From: Pseudonocardia hierapolitana
GTDB taxonomy: Bacteria > Actinomycetota > Actinomycetes > Mycobacteriales > Pseudonocardiaceae
Direction of reading: 5' to 3'
NCBI RefSeq assembly: GCF_007994075.1
Contig: NZ_VIWU01000001.1
Coordinates: 6,696,001-6,760,000, forward strand
Length of the DNA stretch: 64,000 bases
The notes under the pieces were generated by a model. It was not told the DNA's origin, did no database searches, and saw nothing but the letters and a program-made list of their open reading frames with translations. Within the stretch, counting starts at the first letter, position 1, and each line of letters starts with the position of its first letter. Shown here in pieces: positions 35,117-45,000 of the stretch. The translations under genes were made by a program, and so were the position numbers.

Positions 35117-36457
35117 TCAGGTGAACGCGAAGACGAGCGGGAGAACGGCGACGACCGTTGCCGGCCAGGCGGCGAAGACGGGCAGGTACCGGGTCTGCCA
35201 TCGCTCGACGCGGTGGAAGGGGGCCCGCCCGCCGAGGAACCGCATCGAGAGCCATGCGGTACCCGCCAGGTTCACGAGCAGGACGAGGTTGAGGCCGAGC
35301 GCTGCCGTCCGGTTCGGGGTGAACCCGAGATCGCCGATCCGGGCGACCATCGCGCCGAGCACCATCACGTCGAGCAGGAGGGCGCTCCCGACGGCGAGCA
35401 GCTGGACGCGGTCCATCAGCCCGGCCGGCCGGGACGGGTCCCGCGCCGACATCGCATAGAGGACGAGCCCGAGCACGACCACCATGAGGGCGTCGAAGAC
35501 CCCGAGCAGCTCGCGGTCGAACGCGGCGGCAACCCCGGACACGACATAGGTCACCGCGGCGACGGTCAGCATCACGGCGAACAGCGGGGTGAAGAGCATC
35601 GTGAGCACCGGCGCCATGTTCTCCACCACGTGCTGCTTGGACTCCACGAGCCACGCCGCGACGATCACGGCACCGGCCGCGCCCGACGGCAGCACCCACT
35701 CGGCGATCCGCTCGACCTCGACACCGATCGGATCGAGGATCGCGCCGGTGAGCATGAGCAGCACGCCGCCACCGAGCGCGATGAGCACGTAGTAGATGAC
35801 CCACTCACCGGTGAAGCGGACGAAGTCCATGCGCCGCTCGTGCGACCGGACCGTGCCGTCCATGTACGGGTAGGCGACCGCCAACCACAGCACGACGGGC
35901 AGGTGGAGCGCGACGAGCAGCTCGGTGGCCGAGCCCGGGCGGTACGGGTAGAGGTTGACCACGAGCGCGGCGAGCACGAACGGTGCGGCCGTGAGCAGCC
36001 ACCGCCGCGCGTCGAGCCGCCGCCTCCGGGCGAAGTACGCCGCGAGGAACGGCAGCACCAGCAGGCCCGCGTTCCGCAGCAGCCAGCCCGGTTCGTCCTG
36101 GGGGAACCCGGCGGCGAGGCGTGCGATCTGGACGGTGACCGCCGCACCCACGGCGGGGACGAGCGCCTCGAACCACCCGCCGGACGAGCGCACCGCCTCG
36201 TCCTCACCGCCCAGGACGAGCTGCTTCCACAGCCGGCCGCTGTGCTCGCGCGCGAACTCGCGGGACAGGCTGTCGAGGTCGCCCATCCGCTTCACGGCGA
36301 CGAGGAACGCCTCGTCGGCCGTGAGGTCGGCCGCGCCCAGCTCCGCGATCTGGTCGCGGAGATGGGCCTCCAGCTCGTCGACGTCGCGGTCCGCGACCGC
36401 CGGTGCCTTCGTGACGTAGGCCCGCCATTCGGCGATCTGCGACTCCACCCGATCCAT
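35117..36457 (-). CDS. HAAS/permease-prefix-domain membrane protein
   Basis: A 446-residue protein. The cytoplasmic N-terminal HAAS-type domain (DVDELEAHLRDQIAELGAAD, LTADEAFLVAVKRMGDLDSL) is followed by about ten transmembrane helices. This layout, directly after a PadR gene, is common in actinobacteria and bacilli, where the HAAS protein is thought to act with its PadR partner. The transported or sensed molecule is unknown. The ATG at 36457 has GAGG eight bases ahead and lies 3 bp after the PadR stop. Confidence 0.83.
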   Translation of the reverse strand: MDRVESQIAEWRAYVTKAPAVADRDVDELEAHLRDQIAELGAADLTADEAFLVAVKRMGDLDSLSREFAREHSGRLWKQLVLGGEDEAVRSSGGWFEALVPAVGAAVTVQIARLAAGFPQDEPGWLLRNAGLLVLPFLAAYFARRRRLDARRWLLTAAPFVLAALVVNLYPYRPGSATELLVALHLPVVLWLAVAYPYMDGTVRSHERRMDFVRFTGEWVIYYVLIALGGGVLLMLTGAILDPIGVEVERIAEWVLPSGAAGAVIVAAWLVESKQHVVENMAPVLTMLFTPLFAVMLTVAAVTYVVSGVAAAFDRELLGVFDALMVVVLGLVLYAMSARDPSRPAGLMDRVQLLAVGSALLLDVMVLGAMVARIGDLGFTPNRTAALGLNLVLLVNLAGTAWLSMRFLGGRAPFHRVERWQTRYLPVFAAWPATVVAVLPLVFAFT

Positions 36458-36460
36458 GGC

Positions 36461-36820
36461 TCACACCTCGCCGAGCGCGGGCATCAGTCCACCGGGACCT
36501 CGCCAGATGTCGCCCAGTGCGCGGGTGACCGTGACCCACTGCCGTCGCTGTTCCGCGAGTGCCGCTCGCCCGTCGTCGGTGATCGCGTAGTACCTGCGGC
36601 GACGTCCCTCGGGCGGCGTCCGCCACTCCGTCGTCACGTACCCGAGCCGCTGGAGGCGGTGGAGCAGCGGATAGAGCATCCCGTCGGTCCACTCGAGCTC
36701 ACCCCCGGAGAGCTCGCGCACCCGCTTCAGGATCGCGTATCCGTAGCTCTCGCCCTCCACGAGGATCGCGAGCACGAGCGGTGTCGCCGACGCCGCGACC
36801 AGGTCCTTGTCGATCTGCAC
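36461..36820 (-). CDS. PadR-family transcriptional regulator
   Basis: A 119-residue PadR protein: LVLAILVEGESYGYAILKRV, GGELEWTDGMLYPLLHRLQR and WRTPPEGRRRRYYAITDDGR form the winged helix, with a short C-terminal dimer helix. The GTG at 36820 has GAGG five bases upstream; a GTG at 36826 is also in frame. The AT-rich region just upstream (36830-36875, TTGATA and TATGCATAAAGG on the minus strand) is the likely promoter and operator. It forms an operon with the HAAS membrane protein. Confidence 0.88.
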   Translation of the reverse strand: MQIDKDLVAASATPLVLAILVEGESYGYAILKRVRELSGGELEWTDGMLYPLLHRLQRLGYVTTEWRTPPEGRRRRYYAITDDGRAALAEQRRQWVTVTRALGDIWRGPGGLMPALGEV

Positions 36821-36918
36821 GACCACCTCGCATAGCTTGAACCTTTATGCATAGAAGCACAATGTATCAAGGGCCGCAAACGCCCGGGGGCGCGGCTGCC
36901 GAGAACGTCGACGGCTTC

Positions 36919-37482
36919 CTAGCGCGTGTGCGGGGTCTCCTCGCCGGCCGGGAAGAAGATCGCGGTGACCAGGTGCGGGCTGCGGTCCGGCGTGGGCTCG
37001 TTGTCGACCACGTTCCGGAGCACCGACCGGAGCCCATCGATCAGCATCGTGAGCTCGTCGGGGCGCAGCCACAGGACGCCCTGCCGGTAGCCGACCCGGT
37101 CGGCGGTCGGATCGGCGCCGGGCCGGTCGAGATAGGAGTTGAACTCAGCGAGCACCGCGGCCATCCCGACCGCGAACGCGCGGCGATGGTCGTCCAGCGA
37201 CATCGCTGCGGCCACGTCGGCGCCGATCGCCGCCCGTTCGTGCCGCAGCCGGTAGTGGCGCTCGACCGCGCCGCGCACGCGCTCCTCGCGCGCCACCTCC
37301 AGGACGCCGGCGTCGGCCAGCACCCCGACGTGCCGGTACACGCTCGTCTTGGGGACGTCGGGCAGTCGGGCGCACAGATCGGATGTCGTCCGCGTCTGTC
37401 CGCCGGACATGGCGAACACGATGCGCAGCCGGACCGGATGCACGAGCAGGCCGAGCGTATCCACGAGCCGACGATCCCACAT
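36919..37482 (-). CDS. ArsR-like winged-helix regulator
   Basis: A 187-residue regulator. The helix-turn-helix reads HPVRLRIVFAMSGGQTRTTS, DLCARLPDVPKTSVYRHVGV, LADAGVLEVAREERVRG. The C-terminal half is helical with a conserved-looking YLDRPGADPTADRVGYRQGV. No metal-binding cysteine pair is seen, so a small-molecule or protein effector is more likely. The ATG at 37482 starts a normal-length protein; an upstream in-frame start at 37569 would overlap the divergent hydrolase. A TTCC-N7-GGAA repeat lies in the intergenic region. Confidence 0.82.
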   Translation of the reverse strand: MWDRRLVDTLGLLVHPVRLRIVFAMSGGQTRTTSDLCARLPDVPKTSVYRHVGVLADAGVLEVAREERVRGAVERHYRLRHERAAIGADVAAAMSLDDHRRAFAVGMAAVLAEFNSYLDRPGADPTADRVGYRQGVLWLRPDELTMLIDGLRSVLRNVVDNEPTPDRSPHLVTAIFFPAGEETPHTR

Positions 37483-37492
37483 CTGGTACCGT

Positions 37493-37507
37493 TTCCAAAG
37501 TTGGGAA
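37493..37507. promoter_or_regulatory. Short palindrome in divergent ArsR/hydrolase promoter
   Basis: TTCCAAAGTTGGGAA has TTCC and GGAA arms around 7 bp. It is centred between the two divergent starts (37482 and 37530). Confidence 0.35.
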
Positions 37508-37529
37508 TGGCTGCGGCGAGGGGTCTGCC

Positions 37530-38450
37530 ATGAGCACGAACGCGAGGGCGGCGATGCAGGACCGACCACCCCTGGGGCGGTACTTCGACGTGGGGGGTCG
37601 CCGCTTGCTGCTGCACAGCTCGGGAAGCGGGGCTCCGGCCGTGGTGTTCCTGGCGGGGGCCGGCGGGGTCGGCCTGGACTACTGGGACGTCCAGGAGAAG
37701 GCTGCCGAGCTCACCACGAGCGTGGTCTACGACCGGACCGGGACGGGGTGGAGCGACCGGGTCGCCGTTCCGCTCAGTTCGGCCGAGGTGACCGAGGAGC
37801 TGCGCGAGCTGCTGCGGGCCGCCGGCACGCCCGCTCCCTACGTGCTGGTCGGCCACTCCCTCGGCGGCCTCTTCGCCCGGCACTACGCGACGCGCTTTCC
37901 CGACGAGGTGGCCGGCCTCGTCCTCATGGAGACCGATCACGAGGACTACGACTCCTACATGCCCCGCGAGCTGACCGAGATGCGGGCCGCGTGGGACCCC
38001 GACCAGGAGCTGCCCGACGAGCTGCCGGAGGAGGCCGTCCAGCTCTACCGCGGGCTGTTCGCGCGGATGATGGCGGACTGGCCGGAGGAGATCCGCGAGC
38101 CGCTCGTCGACCGCCACGTCAGTCCTGAATGGATCATGGACGGGTACGCGCTGGTGCCCTACCGCGACCGGTTCCTCGACGAGCTGCGCCAGGCAGGGCC
38201 GCTCCCCGACGTACCGCTGATCCTCCTCACCGCGATGGATGTCGACGACTTCAAGAATGCGGTGCTGATCGGCGAGTCCGATGCGCTGCTGCGCGAGGAG
38301 ATCGAGGGCAAGCGGCGGCTGTACACCGACCTGGCCGCATCGGTTCCGCGCGGCGAGAACCGCCTCGTCCACGGCGCCGGACACGCCTCCATCCACTGGC
38401 GCCGCCCCGACGCGGTACTGCGCGCGATCCACGACCTGCTCGGCATGTAG
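37530..38450 (+). CDS. Alpha/beta hydrolase
   Basis: A 306-residue alpha/beta-fold hydrolase. Visible are VVFLAGAGGVGLDYWDVQEK, VYDRTGTGWSD, the nucleophile elbow VLVGHSLGGLFARHYA (Ser) and a late VHGAGHASIHWRRPD (His). Substrate is unknown. It is divergent from the ArsR-like regulator with 47 bp between, so the regulator probably controls it. The ATG at 37530 is followed by an in-frame ATG at 37554. Confidence 0.85.
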   Translation: MSTNARAAMQDRPPLGRYFDVGGRRLLLHSSGSGAPAVVFLAGAGGVGLDYWDVQEKAAELTTSVVYDRTGTGWSDRVAVPLSSAEVTEELRELLRAAGTPAPYVLVGHSLGGLFARHYATRFPDEVAGLVLMETDHEDYDSYMPRELTEMRAAWDPDQELPDELPEEAVQLYRGLFARMMADWPEEIREPLVDRHVSPEWIMDGYALVPYRDRFLDELRQAGPLPDVPLILLTAMDVDDFKNAVLIGESDALLREEIEGKRRLYTDLAASVPRGENRLVHGAGHASIHWRRPDAVLRAIHDLLGM

Positions 38451-38548
38451 TGCGCGGCGGTGCTCTGCGCCTCGTCCAGGTGTCCACGACGGCTGTGGTC
38501 GATCAACCGTGACAGCAGTTGCCGGGATCGAAAAATGTCCCGGCGGCG

Positions 38549-38760
38549 TCACGCCGAACGGGTTCGGCTGATGAGCTCGTAGACGTTCCCGTCCGGGCCG
38601 CGGAAATGGAACCACGACCCGCTGTCGTCTCGCTGGGTGTCGGTGAAGAACTCGATCCCGGCTGTCTCCAACTCGGTCCGCGCGCGATCCCAGCACATGC
38701 CCACCAGTACGTCGGTGGGCAGATGCGGGCGCACCGACCGTCCACGTGGTTCGAGTCCAG
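38549..38760 (-). pseudogene. C-terminal remnant of a glyoxalase/VOC-family protein
   Basis: The minus frame ending at 38549 reads RARTELETAGIEFFTDTQRD, DSGSWFHFRGPDGNVYELIS, the last two strands and metal Glu of a vicinal-oxygen-chelate protein. The first half is absent or unrecognisable and there is no suitable start. Confidence 0.6.
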
Positions 38761-39057
38761 GAAGCACCTGATCGTCATCCGGGCGCCATGCACGCTTCAT
38801 GCGTCCGGTGCTCGCCGTATGCGGGCGCCGTGCAGTCTCGCAGTTGCCCACGGTGGGCCCGAGTCGGTTGCTGACGTGTCGCAACTGGCGGGCCGCCGGG
38901 GCGTGGTGCGGCGTGGATCGCCGGTAGGGCCGCTTGCCTCAGGCGCGGCGTGGGCCGGTGACAGCCGTACCCGGACGTCAGCGGGCCGATCCCTGGCCGC
39001 ACGTCCCGATGTTTCCGTCCACTCTGCCGCGCGGCGGCGACTGTCTGGAGTTTCGTC
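38761..39057. other. Upstream region of the giant gene
   Basis: No gene seen. The GGAG seven bases before the ATG at 39058 is the only clear signal; I could not pick a promoter with confidence. Confidence 0.4.
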
Positions 39058-42000
39058 ATGGGTCAGGTGTCTGTGCGCGAAGGCGAGGCCTTCGGCCTTG
39101 CTGTGCGTGCCGACGTCGACGCCGTGCGGCTGCGGCTCTCGCCGGTCGACCGGCTGTGGCAGGTGGTGCGGTGGCTGTGCACGCTCGCCGGAGCGGTCGT
39201 GGTGTTGTGGGTCGGGGCGGCGTTCCTGACGGCGGCCCCGGCATCCGCGGCGGCAGCGATACCGGTCGTGCAGGTTGCAGCCGTCAAGCAGGGTCTGATG
39301 AAGGAAGGCGGCATCAGCCCCGCAGGAAGCGGAGATGGCGACTCGGATTCCGGAGACGGCGATTCGGGTTCTGACGGTGGCGATGACGGTGGGGACTCCG
39401 GATCGGACTCGGAAGGCTCGGATTCGGAGAAGAAGTCGGAGAAGAAGGACTCCGGCGAGGAGGGCTCCGAGAAGAAGGAGTCCAAGAAGCGGGCGTCCGA
39501 GAAGCGGGAGTCCGAGAAGAAGGAGTCCGAGAAGAAGGACTCCGAGAAGAAGGACTCCGAGAAGAAGGACTCCGAGAAGAAGGACTCCAAGAAGAAGGAC
39601 TCCAAGAAGAAGGACTCCAAGAAGAAGGACTCCAAGGAGCAGGAGTCCAAGGAGCGGGAGTCCGAGAAAGAGGAGTCCGAGAAGAAGGACTCCGAGAAGG
39701 AAGAGTCTCGCGAGCGGAACCCGGAGGACTCGGACGGCTCCGAGAGCCGGGAGGGGAACAGCTCGCGGGCCAGCCGGGCCGATACCGAGGACGGGTCGTC
39801 CGGCGATCGCAGGTCGGAGGAAAGCGGTCCGGTCGACGGCGGCGAGCGCACGGGTGAACGAACCTCGCGCCGGCAGTCCGACGACGAGGAGTCCCGCCGG
39901 GAGGAACGACGCTCCGACGGCAGCAGCCGCAACGCGGAGCGGGAGCCGGGCACCGAGAGCACCGGGGACGCCGGGGACGACGAGAGCCGGGAACCGGCGA
40001 ACCAGGACCAGGCCGACCACGACCCGGCGGACCGGGAGAACACGAACGGCGGCGACCGCTCCGCCGCACAGGAGCCGGGTGGGACGCGTGAACGCGGGCA
40101 GGCGCGGGACTCCGAGGCTGAGGGCGTCGATCCGCAGACCGCCTCCGAGGGGGACGGCGGTGACCGCGCCGAGGAGGCCGGGGAGACCGTCCGCGACGAG
40201 CTCGCCGCGCGAGCCGGACGGCGCGACGGCGACGACGGCCAGGGGCGTGAAGATCGCCGCGATCGGACGCGGCCGGTCGACGGGGGCGGTGACCCGGCGG
40301 ACCGGACCGAGACCGGGGCGCGCCGCAGCACGAACGACGGCCATCGTGACAGCGGCGCCGACCGGCCGGGGCTCGGACGGGACGAGGCCGACCGCGAGGA
40401 TCTGGCGGCCCCCTGGAGCCCGACCGACACCGACGGTGAGGCCGACGCCGCTGACACCGACTCGGCCGACGTGAGCGCCTCCGTGCGGCGCCGGGCGGAG
40501 GGCAGCGAGGTCACGGGCGAGGCCGACCGCGGGGATCGGGTCGAGGCAGCCGACGACAGCGGGATCGGTGACGGGCGACGGTCCGGGGCCGAAGCGCTCG
40601 AGGAGCGCGATGAGTCGCCGGACGTGCGGTCGAGGGCGGGTGACGAGCGCGACCGGACCGCCGGACGAAGCGTGTCGGCGGCAGGCGACGACGGCGGTGC
40701 CGTGCGGTGGTCTGCGCTCGCCGAGAAGGTGTCGGATGATGCGCGGCAGCTGAGCCGGGGAGGCCGCGAGTCCCGCGAGGACGGGGACGAGCGCGAGAAC
40801 CGGGACGCGGTCGTCGCGGCGGAGGACGTCTCGCGCGAGGTCACCGACTCCGTCGAGGATCTGGTGGAAGAGCAGGGCGACGATGCCGGCGAAGCAGCGC
40901 GGGACGTGCTGGCGCGCATCCCCGAGTGGGTCGAGGCTGCGTCCTCCGGGGAGGACATCAGCGACCGCGTGGAGGCGGCTCGCGCCGAGTGGGCCGAACG
41001 TGATCGTGACGATGCCGCCGACGGGGAAGACACCGACCGCGACGTCACAGGTCGCGACGGCACAGAGCGCGACGACATCGAGCGCGACGACGTCGCGCGG
41101 GCGGTGCGGGAGCTGACCGAGCGGATCGGTGGTGACCGGGGGCCGGCGCGGCGCAGTGGTGACCTCGATGACGACGGCGTGACGGGCACAGGACGGCTGT
41201 CGGACTCGGACGATCCCGATGGGGAGGCGGTCGGGTCGCCGGCCCGGGAGCGGTTGTCCGACGCGGATGATGATGCCGAGTCGGTACTGCGTGAGCGGTT
41301 CGAGGTGACGCGCGACGGGTCGGAGCAGGACGACGATGCCGGCGAGTCGGAGGATCTGCGTGAGCTGGCCGAGCGGGCCGGCGCGGAGACCGCGCAGGTC
41401 GTCGACCGGTTGGTGGCGCCGTCGGAGCGGCGTGGCGAGGTCGTGATGCGCGACGCGTCGGACCGGCGCCCGCGGGTGGACGCCGAGGAGCTGGATCGAA
41501 TCGGTGACCGGGTGGTCGAGGTCGTCCGGGAAGCGGTGGAGTCCGACGGCGATGCCGACGGTCTCGGCGAGGATCTCGCCGATGCCGTGAACGAGCTGGC
41601 CGATGAGGTGTCCCGGTCGGTTCGGTCGCGTGAGGGGCCGTCGGATCGGCCGGAGCCGCAGCAGGCCGTGCTGACGCGGGACGTGAGCACCAAGAACGCG
41701 GGCGAACGTCAGGTCGCGCCGGGCGACGGCGATGACGCGATCCCGGCCGACGGGACCGACGCCGACTCGTGCGAGGCGTCCGGCGGTGGATGCGCGGAGG
41801 GGACGCTGAGTTCGCGCCTGTTGTCTGCAGAGAGCGCGCGTGGTCCTCCGTCCTCGGCGCGCCACTCCGATGATGACGAGGATGAGGACGAGTACTCCGA
41901 TTCCGAGGAGCTGACAGAGCAGGTTCTGCGGGACCGGATCGAGACGGACAAGAGCGCGGAGGCGCTCGAGGAGAGCCGCCGCGAGGTCGCGGCGGGTGAG

Positions 42001-45000
42001 AAGACGGCCGCTGAGCACGCCGAGCAGGAGGCCGCGCACGAGCGGCGGGTGGCGGAGGCAGAAGCGGCCAGGGCGGAACTGTCGCCCGAGCGGGTCGAGC
42101 TGATCGACGAGGTCGTCGACGGGCACCGGGAGCTGGCGGACCGCGAGGAAGAGCTGGCGACCGAGGAGCGGATGGTCGCGGCGGGCACCACCTCCGAGCG
42201 TGAGCACGAGCGCAACGTCGCGGATCACGAGGAGCGGCGCGACGAGGTCTACGAGGCCACCGACGAGCTGATGGACGCCACCGGGCACGACCTGGACGTG
42301 GTGTCCGAGGACGACCTCGACGGCGAGGGAGCGGTCTCCGGTTGCGGGTCGAGCGGTGTGTTCGTCGGATGCGGGGCGGCGACCGAGGACGCCGACGGCG
42401 AGCGCGACTCGGATCGGTGCGTGGCGCTGTCGGGTGTGTCGGGGTGCGGCGCGTCGTCCAGGTCGGGGGACAACGAGGCATCCGCGTCGTGCGACGTGTC
42501 CGGCGGTTGTGAGAGCAGCGCTGCCGCTCGCGACGAGGACGGCCGGGCTACCCAGGCGTCGGCGCGCTGCAGTGGAGTGTGTGAAGAGCGTTCCCGGGCC
42601 GTGCCGGACGGCGCCTCGGCGGACTGCCACAGCACGAGTGGGTCGTGTGAGAGCAACAGCTCCGGGAGCGACCGCGCCGGCGGGGCCAGGATGGCGAGCA
42701 GCGACGGTGAGGGCACGGCCGACCGGGTGGATGCGGCGGCAGGCGCCGGCAGCGCGTCGGCACGGTGCCAAGGCGGCGACTGCGCGACGTCCAGCTCGGT
42801 GGAGCTGGACGAGGCCGGTGAGGCCGAGGCAGAGGCCGAGGTCGACTGTGGCGCCGGTTGCGCCGGTTCGGCTGCCACGTCGACCGCCGCAGATCACCGT
42901 GCCGGGACCGCGGGTACCGCGACACAGGCGCCCGAGGCGGCCACGGACGCCACTGCGAGCTGCACGGTCGGGGGCGGCGGGTGCCGCGCGGTCTCCGAGT
43001 CCGACGTCGACGGGTCGGGTGACGGCTTCGACATCGACGGTGCCGCCCGCGTCGAGGTCGACTGCGCCGAAGCGCAGTGCTCCGGGAGCGGGACGACCGC
43101 GACGAGCGGGTCCGCGGACGGAGCGACGGCCGGAACGCGTCGCGACAGCCGTGGGACGGCGTCGTGCGAGGTGCGGGGCGGCGGGTGCGAGGCGACGAGC
43201 CGAACCGGGACCGAGACGTCGATCGACGAGTCCGAATCCGAGTCCGCGGACGGGCCGGCGCTGTCGGACGGCGATGCGCTGGTGACCAGCTCGTCGGAGG
43301 TGACCGTCGACTGTGGTGGCGTGGCCGGCTGCACGGGCAAGGGCGCGACGGCGGCCAGCGCGGATGCGGCGAGCGGGACCGGTTCCCAGCGGCTCGGCGA
43401 GGGATCGTCCAGCTGTGAGATCAGCGCAGGCGCCTGCATGGCCGACAGCCACGCCGTCGCGGACGGCTCGTCCGGCAGCGTCGATGGGCCGGGCGACACC
43501 GCCAACTCCACCGGCACCGCTTCGGCGAACGCCGTCGTCGACTGCGCGGGCGTCGCCGGGTGTGGCGGCAAGGGTGCGAGCGGCACCCGGGCGAAGGGCG
43601 TCGGGGTCGCGGCCGGTGGCGCGTCCGCACCGGTGCGTGAGACCACCGGCACGTCGAGTTGCGAGGCCAACGCCACGGGGTGCGTGTCGGACTCGACGTC
43701 GCGTGTGAGCAACGACCACGAACCGACGGCCGCCGACGCCTGGCTGGCCGACCGCAACGCCGAGTCCGCCGCCCGCGCACTCGCGGCAAGGGTCGACTCG
43801 GTCCCGAGCACGGATCCGGCGGCACCGGCCCCGGCGGAGGAGACGGAGCGGACGACCACGACCGGCGACACCGGACCGCTGATCGCGTGGAGCGAGGCGC
43901 ACGCGCGGGTCGCCTGCCAGACCGCCGACTGCTCGGGGCGGGCCGGCAGCGCCACGACCGGCTCCGCGTCCGGCGACGTGGCGTATCGCGACAGCGTGGG
44001 CACGACGTCCTGCGAGACCCGCGGCGCGGGCGGCAGCTGCGGGGCGGACACGAACACGCTGGTGCAGAACCGCTCCGAGCCGGTGATGACCGCGCACGGA
44101 CCCGTGCAGGTCTCCGGGCCGGTCAGCGTCTCCCGCTCCAGCGCGCAGAGCACCTGCCCCGTGGGCTCGATGTCGTGCGGCGGAAAGGCTGCGAGCGAGA
44201 CGAACGCGATCGACCTCGGTGCCAGCGAGCGGCGGCGGGGCTCGAACAGCACCGCGGCCTGCACGGTTGCCGGCGGCGGCTGCACCGGCCAGACGGCTTC
44301 CCAGGCCTCCAGCGCCCCTGAGTTCGTCATCTACGACGCGGTCACGGAGCAGCCCGCCGCCGACCAGCCCCGCAGCGGACCGTCCGGCAACTCCCGGACC
44401 AGCGCGGTCCTCGTCGGCTGCGGCATCGGGTGCACCGGGACGGTCGAGGAAGAGATGAACAACGGCGTCGGCAACGTCGGCGACGGCAACAACGGCGACT
44501 ACAACATCGGGAACCTGAACCAGGGCGACCACAACGTCGGCGACCGCAACATCGGCAACCACAACAAGGGCGATCTCAACCTCGGCGACCACAACACCGG
44601 CGATCGGAACGTCGGCGACCACAACGTGGGCGACCTGAACGTCGGGAACCACAACATCGGCAACCGCAACGTGGGGCACCGCAACCGCGGCGATCTGAAC
44701 CGCGGCTCCGCGAACAAGGGCGACCGCAACCTCGGTAGCGGGAACACCGGAAGCGGGAATGTCGGGGACGGCAACAGGGGTGACCGCAACCGAGGCAGCG
44801 GCAACACCGGCAGCGACAACATCGGCAACGGGAACGTCGGCAACGCCAACCGGGGCAACAACAACCACGGCCACAACAACCAGGGCCATGGGAACCGGGG
44901 TAGCAACAACCACGGCAACCGCAACATCGGCGACAACAACCGCGGCAACGGCAACCGGGGCAACGGGAACCGGGGCAACAGCAATACCGGAAGCTACAAC

